Origin: an uncultured Ileibacterium sp.
GTDB taxonomy: Bacteria; Bacillota; Clostridia; Peptostreptococcales; Anaerovoracaceae
Reading direction: 5' to 3'
Length of the DNA: 24,444 nucleotides
Assembly (NCBI GenBank): GCA_902488835.1
Contig: CABTXQ010000016.1
Location: 1-24,444 of the forward strand
Part shown: piece after piece, positions 1 to 8,447 of the stretch
Layout: every line of letters starts with the position of its first letter
Position numbering within the stretch: position 1 is the first letter of the stretch
The notes under the pieces: model-generated
Told to the model about the DNA's origin: nothing
The model's database searches: none
Seen by the model: only the letters and a program-made list of their open reading frames with translations
Program-made: the position numbers and the translations under genes

Positions 1-2
1 CA

Positions 3-317
3 ATTTGTGTCGGACAGGCCGCAAGTATGGGGGCACTTCTACTTTCATCAGGCACAAAGGGCAAGCGCTATGTATTACCAAATGCAGAAGTTATGATACA
101 TCAACCTCTTGGCGGAGCACAGGGGCAGGCATCAGATATAAAGATTCAGGCGGATCTCATCCAAGAGACAAAAAAACGTCTAAACAGAATTCTTGCGGAG
201 AATACCGGTAAAAGTATAGATCAAATTGAAGCCGATACTGACAGAGATAAATTTATGTTTGCAGAAGAATCAATAAAATATGGGTTGGTAGATAGTGTGC
301 TGACCAACAGTAAATAG
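3..317 (+). CDS. clpP: ATP-dependent Clp protease proteolytic subunit ClpP (5' end outside window)
   Basis: ClpP is the serine peptidase of the ClpXP and ClpAP/ClpCP cytosolic proteases; two heptameric rings degrade substrates unfolded by the ATPase. The frame is open from the window edge. The whole catalytic triad is in the visible part: Ser in GQAASMGA (codon at 24-26), His in MIHQPLGG, and Asp in the DTDRD segment near the C-terminus. The remaining 104 codons match the C-terminal half of the family (about 195 residues in full), so roughly 90 residues lie upstream of the window. The ATG at 27 lies inside the active-site motif and is not the start. The stop is followed at once by clpX, so the two are surely cotranscribed. 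Assignment is firm. Confidence 0.97.
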   Translation: MCVGQAASMGALLLSSGTKGKRYVLPNAEVMIHQPLGGAQGQASDIKIQADLIQETKKRLNRILAENTGKSIDQIEADTDRDKFMFAEESIKYGLVDSVLTNSK

Positions 318-326
318 GAGTACAAT

Positions 327-1583
327 TTGGAGAAAAAAAATGATAATTCAAAGAACATAATGAAATGTTCGTTTTGTGGAAAGACAAATGATCAAGTTAA
401 AAGAATAATTGTCGGACCTAACGATGCCTGCATATGTAATGAGTGTATCGAGACTTGTGCAAATCTGATAGAGAATGCACCTCAAGAAAAAATCGATGAG
501 CTTGATAAGATCCCTACCCCGGATGAAATTTCAAAGCACTTAAGTCAATATGTAATAGAACAAGATCAGGCAAAAAAGACGCTTTCAGTCGCTGTTTATA
601 ATCACTATAAGAGAATTAAATATTTGGAATCAAGCGGCAATGAAAGTGATATTGAGAAAGTTGAGCTCCAAAAAAGCAATGTGTTGATGCTCGGACCTAC
701 GGGAAGCGGAAAGACACTTCTTGCACAGACTCTTGCCAAAATATTGCAGGTACCGTTTGCCATGGCGGATGCAACATCTCTAACGGAAGCTGGATATGTC
801 GGCGAAGATGTTGAAAACATACTTCTAAGGCTTTACCAAGCAGCGGACGGAGACTTGGAAAAGGCACAGAAGGGAATAATATACATAGATGAGATAGATA
901 AGATAGCAAGAAAATCTGAAAATATGTCGATTACGAGAGATGTTAGTGGAGAAGGTGTTCAGCAGGCGCTTCTCAAGATAATAGAGGGAACTGTTGCAAA
1001 TGTTCCACCACAGGGAGGAAGAAAACATCCTTTTCAGGAATTCATACCATTTGACACGAAAGACGTTTTATTCATATGTGGTGGAGCTTTTACGGGACTT
1101 TCCGATATTATAAAGAGAAGAAATGGTAGTAAGATTATTGGTTTTAATTCTGATGAACAGATGAGAAACTCTGAAGAAGATGACGTGCTCTTAAAGGTTG
1201 AACCTGAAGACCTTCTTAAATATGGGCTGATACCCGAACTGATAGGACGTCTTCCTGTAATAGTTCCTCTTACGGAGTTAAGTGAATCGGCACTTTCTAG
1301 GATAATGACTGAACCAAAGAATTCCATTATCAAGCAATACAAAGCATTGATAGGAATGGATGATATCGAGCTTATAATTGAAGATGATGCTGTGATGTCA
1401 ATAGCAAATAAGGCAATTAAATTAAAAACAGGAGCAAGGGGACTTAGAGGAATATTTGAGGATATTATGAGGGACGTGATGTATGATCTTCCATCATTTG
1501 AAGGAATATCTAAGTGCATCATAACAAAGGATACGGTAGAAAAGGGAGTACCGCCAAAGATTATTAAAAGAAAAGAAAGTTAA
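327..1583 (+). CDS. clpX: ATP-dependent Clp protease ATP-binding subunit ClpX
   Basis: ClpX is the hexameric AAA+ unfoldase that feeds substrates to ClpP. Domains in order: N-terminal C4 zinc-binding domain (Cys14, Cys17, Cys37, Cys40), Walker A GPTGSGKT at 123-130, pore loop GYVG at 156-159, Walker B with DE at 188-189, the ClpP-docking IGF tripeptide at 271-273, and the sensor-2 arginine in GARGLR (Arg371). The length of 418 residues is normal. The start is TTG, chosen because AGGAG at 316-320, overlapping the clpP stop, sits six bases upstream; the next in-frame ATG is codon 12 and has no such site. A hairpin terminator follows the stop. Everything needed for a working ClpX is present. Confidence 0.97.
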   Translation: MEKKNDNSKNIMKCSFCGKTNDQVKRIIVGPNDACICNECIETCANLIENAPQEKIDELDKIPTPDEISKHLSQYVIEQDQAKKTLSVAVYNHYKRIKYLESSGNESDIEKVELQKSNVLMLGPTGSGKTLLAQTLAKILQVPFAMADATSLTEAGYVGEDVENILLRLYQAADGDLEKAQKGIIYIDEIDKIARKSENMSITRDVSGEGVQQALLKIIEGTVANVPPQGGRKHPFQEFIPFDTKDVLFICGGAFTGLSDIIKRRNGSKIIGFNSDEQMRNSEEDDVLLKVEPEDLLKYGLIPELIGRLPVIVPLTELSESALSRIMTEPKNSIIKQYKALIGMDDIELIIEDDAVMSIANKAIKLKTGARGLRGIFEDIMRDVMYDLPSFEGISKCIITKDTVEKGVPPKIIKRKES

Positions 1584-1589
1584 TAGATG

Positions 1590-1628
1590 ATGGCGGCATT
1601 GAATAATGAAAAATGCCGCTTTTGTTTA
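1590..1628 (+). terminator. Rho-independent terminator between clpX and lon
   Basis: GCGGCATT (1593-1600) pairs perfectly with AATGCCGC (1612-1619) around an 11-base loop, followed by TTTTGTTT. It begins a few bases after the clpX stop. No strong promoter is visible between it and lon, so it may act as a partial terminator that lowers lon expression relative to clpPX. Confidence 0.85.
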
Positions 1629-1651
1629 ATATAGGCACGAAAGGGGATAAT

Positions 1652-4015
1652 ATGACGAATAATATTGTTGAAAATATAAACATTGAAAACGGTTGGTTTG
1701 TACCGCTTAGGGGACAATGTTTCTTCCCTGATACAATTGTCGGATTTGATGTTGCGAGAGATAAATCATTGAAATCCGTTGAATATTCGATGAATTCTGA
1801 CAAAACTCTTATTGTTGCAACGCAAAAAGATGCGTCTGTAAACGAGCCTTTACAGGACGATTGTTATGACACAGGTGTTATTCTTACATTAAAGCAGGTA
1901 GTAAAAAGGCATGATGACTATGTAAGGGTTTTGGCTGAGACTGGTAAGAGGATTAACATAGTTTCTATTACAGAAAAGGACGGGGCATTATGCTGCGATT
2001 ATGTAATAAAGGATGATATTACACTCCCTATGGATGACGATCTCCTTATTGCAAGTCTTAGAGTACTCAAAAAAACTTTCTTCGAATATGTAGAGCTGAA
2101 CAATTCTGGAGAAACTGCTGCAAGAACACTTATCTCAGGCATTGAAGATCCGCTTAAAATTACAAATGTGATTGCGGGGGAGATAGATGTTGACTATGAT
2201 ATAAAACAGGAAATACTTGAAATCGATCTTATAACGGAAAAAATCGAGAAACTTATCGATATCATAACAAAAGAAAATAATATTCTTGAACTGACAAAAA
2301 AAATAAATAACCGTACACTCCAGAATATGAGCCGCGGACAAAAGGAATACTTTCTAAGAGAACAGCTTGAAGTGATAAAGAGCGAACTTGGAGAGGGGGA
2401 TTCTGATGATGAAGATATAGATAAGTGGGAGAAAAAACTTGATGAATTGAAACTTCCTGAGAAAGTTGATGAAAAAATCAGAAAAGAGATAAAGAAATTC
2501 AGGAAGATGAATATGATGAGTCCAGATGCAAATGTTTCAAGGACATATATAGAGACAATTCTTGATCTTCCTTGGAACACATCTTCTGAAACATCACTTG
2601 ATATCGATAGAGCGGAAGAAATTCTTAATCAAGATCACTATGGACTTACAAAAGTGAAAGAGAGGATATTAGAGAATCTTTCGGTCCTTAAGCTTACAAA
2701 GATGATAAAGGGACCTATAGTGTGCCTTGTGGGACCTCCCGGAGTGGGGAAGACCTCAATTGCAAGATCAATAGCGAGGGCGACAAATAGGGAATTTGTC
2801 AGGATGTCTCTAGGCGGAGTTAGAGATGAAGCTGAGATAAGGGGACATAGAAGGACTTATGTAGGAGCGATACCTGGTCGTGTAATAAACAATATTATAG
2901 AAGCGGGTACAAATAATCCATTATTTTTGTTGGATGAGGTGGATAAGCTCGGAAATGATTTTAGAGGTGATCCAGCTTCAGCACTTCTTGAGGTTCTCGA
3001 TCCTGAGCAAAACAAAACATTTACAGATCACTATCTTGAGATTCCTTTTGACTTATCAAAGGTTATGTTTATTACGACTGCAAACACCACTCAAACAATT
3101 CCTCGGCCACTTCTAGATAGAATGGAAATAATAGAGCTTTCAAGCTATATTGAGGAAGAAAAAGTCCAAATAGCGAAGAGATTCCTTATACCTAAAGTAA
3201 TGAATGAACTTGGGATAGATGAGGAAAAGGTTAGGTTTTCAGATCAAGCCATTAAAGATTTGATAAATTACTATACGAGAGAATCGGGAGTAAGGAACTT
3301 AGAAAGGCAAATTTCATCACTTCTTAGAAAAATTGCAAGAAAGATTGTCACAGATGATAGGAAGGTATACCGAATCAATCAAAGCAATCTGAAGACATAT
3401 CTGGGAAAGCACATATATAAAGAAGATGATATCAATAAAGGATCAGCTATTGGTGTAACGACAGGAATGGCTTGGACATCAGTAGGAGGAGTTACGCTTT
3501 CAATCGAAACTGTCAAGATGCCTGGTACAGGAAAGCTTATTCTGACAGGACAGATGGGCGATGTTATGAAAGAGTCCGCAGGTACTGCACTCGGATATAT
3601 AAGATCTGTATCTGACAAATATGGTATAGACGACAAAGTATTCAAGGACTATGACATTCAGATTCACATACCTGAAGGTGCTACACCTAAAGATGGACCA
3701 TCTGCAGGCATTACAATGTGTACTGCGCTAATGTCCACACTGTCAGGTAATAGAGCTAATAGAAATATAGCTATGACTGGAGAAATAACATTGACTGGGA
3801 GAATTCTACCTGTTGGAGGAATTAAAGAAAAGGTATTAGCAGCATATAGACAGGGAATCAATACAATTCTTCTTCCTAAAAATAATGAGGCAGATATTGA
3901 TGAAATCCCGACTTCTGTACGTAAAAAATTAAAATTCCACATGCTCGAATATGCGGATGATGCTTTTAAATTGGTGCTTGAGAATATAGACGGTAATAAT
4001 GATGAAAATAAATAA
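1652..4015 (+). CDS. lon: ATP-dependent protease Lon (LonA type)
   Basis: Lon is a cytosolic homohexameric AAA+ protease that degrades misfolded and regulatory proteins. Numbering from the chosen start, the protein has an N-terminal substrate-recognition LON domain, a helical/coiled-coil linker, an AAA+ module with Walker A GPPGVGKT at 361-368 and Walker B FLLDEVDK, and a C-terminal protease domain with the Ser-Lys dyad: Ser684 in DGPSAG and Lys727 in GGIKEK, 43 residues apart as in E. coli Lon. The start at 1652 has AGGGG at 1642-1646. An in-frame ATG at 1613 lies inside the terminator hairpin arm and is rejected. The length of 787 residues is typical. The 3' end overlaps engB by 17 bases. 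There is no second, LonB-type gene beside it, unlike B. subtilis. Confidence 0.96.
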   Translation: MTNNIVENINIENGWFVPLRGQCFFPDTIVGFDVARDKSLKSVEYSMNSDKTLIVATQKDASVNEPLQDDCYDTGVILTLKQVVKRHDDYVRVLAETGKRINIVSITEKDGALCCDYVIKDDITLPMDDDLLIASLRVLKKTFFEYVELNNSGETAARTLISGIEDPLKITNVIAGEIDVDYDIKQEILEIDLITEKIEKLIDIITKENNILELTKKINNRTLQNMSRGQKEYFLREQLEVIKSELGEGDSDDEDIDKWEKKLDELKLPEKVDEKIRKEIKKFRKMNMMSPDANVSRTYIETILDLPWNTSSETSLDIDRAEEILNQDHYGLTKVKERILENLSVLKLTKMIKGPIVCLVGPPGVGKTSIARSIARATNREFVRMSLGGVRDEAEIRGHRRTYVGAIPGRVINNIIEAGTNNPLFLLDEVDKLGNDFRGDPASALLEVLDPEQNKTFTDHYLEIPFDLSKVMFITTANTTQTIPRPLLDRMEIIELSSYIEEEKVQIAKRFLIPKVMNELGIDEEKVRFSDQAIKDLINYYTRESGVRNLERQISSLLRKIARKIVTDDRKVYRINQSNLKTYLGKHIYKEDDINKGSAIGVTTGMAWTSVGGVTLSIETVKMPGTGKLILTGQMGDVMKESAGTALGYIRSVSDKYGIDDKVFKDYDIQIHIPEGATPKDGPSAGITMCTALMSTLSGNRANRNIAMTGEITLTGRILPVGGIKEKVLAAYRQGINTILLPKNNEADIDEIPTSVRKKLKFHMLEYADDAFKLVLENIDGNNDENK

Positions 4016-4592
4016 GTCAGATATTGAAGCTATAGCGGTAAAACCCAATCAATATCCACCAGGTGATTTACCAGAAATTGCCTTTGCAGGGAGATCAAAT
4101 GTTGGGAAGTCTTCTCTTCTAAACAACATTACAGGAAGAAAAAAGCTTGCACATGTAAGCGGAAGCCCTGGAAAAACAAGAACTATTAATTTTTACAGAA
4201 TAAATGATGAATTTCGAATTGTGGATCTGCCTGGATATGGATATGCTAAGCTGTCTAGGTCAATGACGGAATCTTGGTCAGAGATGATTGAAGGATATAT
4301 TGAGAACAGAAAGAATCTTCTGAAGGTAATACAGCTTGTTGATATTAGGCATGAGCCTTCAAAGCTTGATATTCAAATGTATGAATACCTTAAATACTAT
4401 AATTTGAGCGGAATTGTAGTAGCGACAAAATCTGACAAGATATCAGGTAATCAAAGGCAGAAGTCAATTAACACAATAAGGAAAACCTTAAATATGGATG
4501 ATAACGATGTGATAATTCCCATCTCATCCTTAAAAAAAACAGGAAACGATGTGCTTCTTGATGAAATTGAGTTATTGCTAAAATCTAATTAA
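3999..4592 (+). CDS. engB: Ribosome biogenesis GTP-binding protein EngB/YsxC
   Basis: EngB (YsxC/YihA) is a TrmE-Era-EngA-family GTPase needed for late assembly of the 50S ribosomal subunit. Motifs seen: G1 GRSNVGKS at residues 31-38, a G2 Thr in the PGKTRTINF segment, G3 DLPGYGYA, and G4 TKSDK. The length of 197 residues is normal. Two adjacent ATGs (3999 and 4002) are possible starts; both lie within the last codons of lon, so translation is probably coupled. The lon-engB order is the same as lonA-ysxC in B. subtilis, which supports the assignment. Confidence 0.95.
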   Translation: MMKINKSDIEAIAVKPNQYPPGDLPEIAFAGRSNVGKSSLLNNITGRKKLAHVSGSPGKTRTINFYRINDEFRIVDLPGYGYAKLSRSMTESWSEMIEGYIENRKNLLKVIQLVDIRHEPSKLDIQMYEYLKYYNLSGIVVATKSDKISGNQRQKSINTIRKTLNMDDNDVIIPISSLKKTGNDVLLDEIELLLKSN

Positions 4593-4604
4593 GGAGAAAT
4601 AGTT

Positions 4605-5141
4605 ATGGCATCTGAAACAATTGGAACAATACTTTTTACTCAGGAACAGATTCAAAAAAGAGCAAAGGAACTCACAAAGGAGATAGAAAAGGATTTTGAC
4701 GGTGAAGAACTCATTGTAATAGGCACTCTAAAAGGTGCAGTTCTTTGGATGGGTGATATATTAAAAAATTTGACAATTGATACCAAAATAGATTTTATGA
4801 TTGCAAGCAGCTATGGTTCTAGCACAACTTCATCGGGATTCGTTACTATTAAGATGGATTGCGAAACTAACCTATATAATAAGAATGTATTGGTGGTTGA
4901 AGATATAATAGATACAGGAAAAACCCTTGAATTTCTTATTGCAAGACTTAAAGAGCGACATCCCAAGAAGCTTAAGGTATGCACAATGTTAGATAAACCA
5001 TCGAGAAGGACAAATGATTACGAAGCGGATTATGTCGGATTTTCCGTAGAAGATCTTTTTGTAGTAGGATATGGGCTCGACTATGATCAAAAATACAGGA
5101 ACTTGCCATATATAAGTTATCTGGATAATTCAAATGAGTAA
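4605..5141 (+). CDS. hpt: Hypoxanthine phosphoribosyltransferase
   Basis: The enzyme salvages hypoxanthine (and usually guanine) by transferring phosphoribose from PRPP to give IMP or GMP. The diagnostic type I PRTase PRPP loop is VVEDIIDTGKT at residues 97-107 with the paired acidic Glu99-Asp100. Upstream are the LIVIGTLKGA segment and the flexible-loop SSYGSST, and the hydrophobic base-contact region around DLFVVGYGLDYDQKYRNLPYI lies downstream. The 178-residue length fits Hpt. A good AAGGAG site lies just after the engB stop. It sits in the engB-to-RNase run, next to genes for nucleotide and RNA turnover. Xanthine or guanine preference cannot be read from the sequence. Confidence 0.93.
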   Translation: MASETIGTILFTQEQIQKRAKELTKEIEKDFDGEELIVIGTLKGAVLWMGDILKNLTIDTKIDFMIASSYGSSTTSSGFVTIKMDCETNLYNKNVLVVEDIIDTGKTLEFLIARLKERHPKKLKVCTMLDKPSRRTNDYEADYVGFSVEDLFVVGYGLDYDQKYRNLPYISYLDNSNE

Positions 5142-5152
5142 AGCTGATATAT

Positions 5153-5965
5153 ATGCAGGATATACGTTACGACTTCCATATACACAGTAATTTTTCTGAT
5201 GGTGTCCTTAGCCCTTCGGAGATTGTTGACAGATATGAGAGACGAGGTTTTAAATTCATATCCATAACGGATCACGATAATACAAAGGGTTCTGAGAAAG
5301 CTTTTAAGTATGCAATAAATAAGAATATCAAAGTCATACCAGGTATTGAACTTTCAACTAAAAGTACTGAGGGATACGAGGTTCATATCCTCGGATATTA
5401 TATCAATTATTCAAGCGAAGCACTTAATTCCGCGATAAAAATCATGGATATGTATAGAAATCAAAGGAATATAAGACTTATTAAAGAGCTTAATAACAGG
5501 GGATATGACGTTACTCATGAAGAGATTAACAAACTAAACGAAGGAAGGTTCATAGGTAAACCTGTGATAGCAAGAATCCTTGTAAAGAAAGGTTATGTAT
5601 CTTCAGTTGAAGAAGCATTTAGAAATATTTTTAACAAGATAAAAACAGACAATGTAAAAAAGAAGGTCTTTAGCACTGAAGAAGCAATAAAACTAATTAA
5701 AGATGCGGGAGGAATTGCAGTGCTTGCCCATCCGATGGAACTTATAGAAAAAGGCGAAGATAAAAGCATATTTACAGAAAGATTGAAATTTTTTCTTAAT
5801 AAGATGCTTGAGATGGATATTGATGGAATCGAATGTTTTCATCCATCTGCAAATATAGAAGACGAAAAAATGTTAAGAGAATATGCAGCAGAACATAAGT
5901 TAATTATTACAGGAGGGTCGGACTTTCATTCCGACAACGATAGGAGATTTAAATATGAAAATTGA
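5153..5965 (+). CDS. PHP-domain metal-dependent phosphoesterase (TrpH/RNase AM-like)
   Basis: The PHP fold uses a trinuclear metal site. Visible ligand motifs are HIHSNFSDG (His9, His11, Asp16), TDHD (Asp40, His41), GIELS, LAHP (His193), ECFHPS and GGSDFH (Asp257, His259). The intervening helical insertion with IGKPVIARILVKKGYV matches the YciV/TrpH branch, whose studied members hydrolyse 3',5'-nucleoside bisphosphates or trim short RNA 5' ends; that activity is inferred here. The ATG at 5153 is the first plausible start and has only a weak ribosome binding site, 11 bases after the hpt stop. The C-terminus ends soon after the last metal motif, slightly shorter than usual. It overlaps the next RNase gene by 11 bases, suggesting coupled translation and a shared role in RNA or nucleotide turnover. 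Confidence 0.85.
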   Translation: MQDIRYDFHIHSNFSDGVLSPSEIVDRYERRGFKFISITDHDNTKGSEKAFKYAINKNIKVIPGIELSTKSTEGYEVHILGYYINYSSEALNSAIKIMDMYRNQRNIRLIKELNNRGYDVTHEEINKLNEGRFIGKPVIARILVKKGYVSSVEEAFRNIFNKIKTDNVKKKVFSTEEAIKLIKDAGGIAVLAHPMELIEKGEDKSIFTERLKFFLNKMLEMDIDGIECFHPSANIEDEKMLREYAAEHKLIITGGSDFHSDNDRRFKYEN

Positions 5966-7358
5966 ATTTTGCGGAGCAACAACTGGTGTTACCGGGTCAT
6001 GCCATAAGGTTTCAACATCAAGGTATTCCATACTTCTCGATTGTGGGCAATTTCAAGGAGGAAAGGAAAGAGATCTTCTTAACTACGAGGATTTCCCTTT
6101 CGACCCCAAGGAAATTGACTGCCTTGTTTTAAGCCATGCTCATATTGACCACTGCGGAAGAATACCACTATTAGTAAAAAGGGGATTTACAGGTAATATA
6201 TATTGCACAAAGGCAACAGCAGATCTTCTTCCAATCATGCTTAGAGATAGCGGATATATACATGAAAAAGAAGCAGAATGGAAGAATAAGAAAGCAATTG
6301 AGAAGGGAGAAGAACCCGTTAAACCTCTTTATACTGTAGTTGACGCTGAGAGATGCCTTAAATATATAACTCCTCTTCCATATGACAAAAATATTGAGAT
6401 AAACGATCAAATGATTGTGAAGTTCAACGATGCAGGACACATACTTGGATCATCAATAATTGAACTCTTTGTTAATGAAAATAGAAATGAAAAAAAGCTT
6501 GTTTTCTCTGGCGATCTTGGTATGAAACACAGACCTATTCTGAAGGATCCTACCTTCATTAAAGAAGCAGACTACGTAGTTATGGAAACCACATACGGTA
6601 ACAGAAACCATCCTGAAAACTCAATGAGTATTGATGATCTTGTTAACAATATCTTAAAGACTACTCAGCGTGGCGGAACTGTTGTAATACCATCATTTGC
6701 GGTTGGAAGAACTCAGGAAATGATATATGAGCTCAACAAACTTTATGATAACAGCCCTGAACTATATTCAAAACTCAAGAATGTAAAAGTATATATCGAT
6801 AGCCCGATGGCAACATCTGCAACGGAGGTATTCAAGGAAAATCCTGAATGTTTTGATAAGGAGACTAGGAGTTATATTGAAAGAGGAGATAATCCATTAG
6901 ACTTTAAGAATCTGATTTTTACAAAGACTACGGAGGATTCAAAGAGGTTAAATACCAATAAAGAACCTAAGATTATAATATCTGCAAGCGGCATGTGCGA
7001 AGCGGGAAGAATTAGACATCACCTAAGGCATAACCTCGCTGATAAGAAAAATACTGTTATTTTTGTGGGATATCAGGCTGAATATACACTTGGAAGGAGA
7101 CTCCTTGAAGGAGCAGAAAGTGTTAACCTCTTTGGAGAGGAAGTTCCTGTAAATGCTGAAATCGTTGATTTAGAAGGGTTCTCAGCACATGCTGATAGAG
7201 ATGCACTTGCTGAATGGATTTCATCATTTTCTAGCAATCCTAAGGTGTTCCTCGTACACGGAGAACAGGATGCAAAGAAGGATTTTGCAGAATATATTAA
7301 AGAAAAATTCGGCATAAAAGCCGTTGTTATAGAAAAAAATTCGGAATTTGAACTTTAA
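5955..7358 (+). CDS. Metallo-beta-lactamase/beta-CASP ribonuclease (CPSF73-like)
   Basis: A zinc-dependent RNase of the beta-CASP family, cytosolic and likely active in RNA processing or decay. The metal-binding motif is HAHIDH (His61, His63, Asp65, His66). Further motifs are DAGHILGS, FSGDLG, the beta-CASP entry YGNRNH, SASGMCEAGRIRHH, GYQAEYTLGRRL, GFSAHAD and the final LVHGE. The length of 467 residues fits the compact bacterial CPSF73-like type with no C-terminal KH domain. It is not RNase J, whose domain layout is longer and different. The start has TAGGAG at 5941-5946 and overlaps the PHP gene. A terminator follows, ending the operon. Confidence 0.92.
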   Translation: MKIEFCGATTGVTGSCHKVSTSRYSILLDCGQFQGGKERDLLNYEDFPFDPKEIDCLVLSHAHIDHCGRIPLLVKRGFTGNIYCTKATADLLPIMLRDSGYIHEKEAEWKNKKAIEKGEEPVKPLYTVVDAERCLKYITPLPYDKNIEINDQMIVKFNDAGHILGSSIIELFVNENRNEKKLVFSGDLGMKHRPILKDPTFIKEADYVVMETTYGNRNHPENSMSIDDLVNNILKTTQRGGTVVIPSFAVGRTQEMIYELNKLYDNSPELYSKLKNVKVYIDSPMATSATEVFKENPECFDKETRSYIERGDNPLDFKNLIFTKTTEDSKRLNTNKEPKIIISASGMCEAGRIRHHLRHNLADKKNTVIFVGYQAEYTLGRRLLEGAESVNLFGEEVPVNAEIVDLEGFSAHADRDALAEWISSFSSNPKVFLVHGEQDAKKDFAEYIKEKFGIKAVVIEKNSEFEL

Positions 7359-7380
7359 TAAAACTAAACTAATATGAGAT

Positions 7381-7422
7381 TTGCCGCTTTGTATTACAAA
7401 TGATACTTTATGCGGCATTTTT
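7381..7422 (+). terminator. Rho-independent terminator after the beta-CASP RNase gene
   Basis: TGCCGC (7382-7387) pairs with GCGGCA (7412-7417), with an inner GTAT/ATAC pairing, followed by TTTTT. It closes the clpP-to-RNase gene run. The rest of 7359-7505 is AT-rich with no other clear structure. Confidence 0.85.
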
Positions 7423-7505
7423 AATTGCAAAAACAATTTGACTATTTACATAAAATTCATAATCCATTAACCTTTATAAAATGAATTATTAAAAGAGGTT
7501 GGGAA

Positions 7506-7829
7506 TTGGGAAATTTTAAATATGGCGAATACAAGATGCCTTTGAATATTAATCGCGAATGTATAAGGATAATGAGGGATAGAAAAAGATTAGAAAATAT
7601 TCTTAAAGAAAGTAACGGAGAATATGATATGGAAGAAAGTCAAGCATATGAACGTCTTGACGCTATTCACAGAGCTTTGCTAGAGATTCCCTATGAATAT
7701 AGGAAAGCCGTGGTTGAGAGCACTTTCAAAAGGCAAAAGAATATTGAAATGTATATTCATGAAAACACGTTAAAAAAATACAAAAGCAAATTTTTGTATC
7801 ATTTAGCAAAAAATCTCTCATTATATTGA
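7506..7829 (+). CDS. Small protein of unknown function with helix-turn-helix-like C-terminus
   Basis: The gene is not firmly recognised. It encodes 107 mostly helical, charged residues. The C-terminal half (AYERLDAIHRALLEIP, then EYRKAVVESTFKR, then NTLKKYKSKFLYHLAKNL) resembles the DNA-binding end of phage-type late-gene regulators of the ArpU/RinA kind and sigma region 4: a helix, a turn and a recognition-like helix before a short tail. This is pattern inference only. The start is TTG at 7506, chosen because AAGAGG at 7493-7498 is suitably spaced; ATGs at 7536 and 7572 have no such site. It stands alone between a terminator and the nudF promoter, so it is probably its own transcription unit. 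Confidence 0.6.
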   Translation: MGNFKYGEYKMPLNINRECIRIMRDRKRLENILKESNGEYDMEESQAYERLDAIHRALLEIPYEYRKAVVESTFKRQKNIEMYIHENTLKKYKSKFLYHLAKNLSLY

Positions 7830-7838
7830 TAATGAATA

Positions 7839-7866
7839 TTGAATACTTTGTTATATGTGATATATT
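7839..7866 (+). promoter_or_regulatory. Sigma-A-type promoter for nudF-xerD-like
   Basis: TTGAAT (7839-7844), a 16-base spacer, then TATATT (7861-7866) preceded by TGA, which makes an extended -10. It lies about 35 bases upstream of the nudF start, in the gap after the small protein gene. Confidence 0.6.
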
Positions 7867-7901
7867 TTTACTGATAATAATTATATGTAAGCAGGTTGAT
7901 T

Positions 7902-8438
7902 ATGCCATTTATTGAAAAAACGATTTCAAGCAAGATAATATATGAAGGTCCTGTTTTTAAGATAAGAAGACACAGGATAAATTCCATAAACAATAAAATA
8001 TCGGAAAGGGACGTTCTCGAGCACCCGGGAGCATCGGTAATGCTTCCAATTCTTTCGGACGGCAAAATAATCATTGAGAAACAATATAGAAAAGCAATAG
8101 ATGAGGTTATTTATGAGCTACCCGCAGGGAAAAGGGATCCGGGGGAAACCTTTACTGAAGCTGCTCTTAGAGAATTGAAAGAAGAGACAGGATTTGTTTC
8201 AGAAAATATTGAATTTCTAACAACAATTTACCCAAGTGCAGGCTATTCATCGGAAAGGATGGATATATTCATATGTACTGAGCTTCATGAAGAGGAAAGA
8301 AACCTAGACGAAGATGAAGATATAGAATTACTATTTTTGGATATTGATACAGTAATTGAAATGATAGAAAATCAAAAAATAAAAGATGCCAAGACAATCG
8401 CTGCAATTTTGTTTGCTAAAGCAAAAAAATTGATTTAG
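7902..8438 (+). CDS. nudF: NUDIX hydrolase, ADP-ribose pyrophosphatase type
   Basis: Hydrolyses ADP-ribose to AMP and ribose 5-phosphate, or a similar nucleoside diphosphate derivative, in the cytosol. The Nudix box is complete: Gly76, GE at 81-82, then RELKEETG at 90-97, matching the GX5EX7REUXEEXGU pattern. The upstream EKQYRKAIDEVIYELPAG segment and the downstream YPSAGYSSERMDIFI segment are typical of the ADP-ribose pyrophosphatase subfamily. The ATG at 7902 is preferred with AGCAGG six bases before it; an in-frame TTG at 7896 would abut that site. The gene is followed ten bases later by the xerD-like gene. B. subtilis also has nudF close to its xerD (ripX), so the neighbourhood is ancestral. 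Confidence 0.9.
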   Translation: MPFIEKTISSKIIYEGPVFKIRRHRINSINNKISERDVLEHPGASVMLPILSDGKIIIEKQYRKAIDEVIYELPAGKRDPGETFTEAALRELKEETGFVSENIEFLTTIYPSAGYSSERMDIFICTELHEEERNLDEDEDIELLFLDIDTVIEMIENQKIKDAKTIAAILFAKAKKLI

Positions 8439-8447
8439 GGGGATGAC

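Noticed and set aside
1034..1522. Open frame of 162 codons on the - strand inside clpX
   Set aside because: Antisense shadow with low-complexity Ser/Ile runs; clpX is certain on the + strand.
7438..7465. TTGACT with CATAAT/TAATCC downstream as a promoter for the small protein gene
   Set aside because: The -35 is good, but the spacing to CATAAT is only 14 and TAATCC is a poor -10, so no promoter was called.
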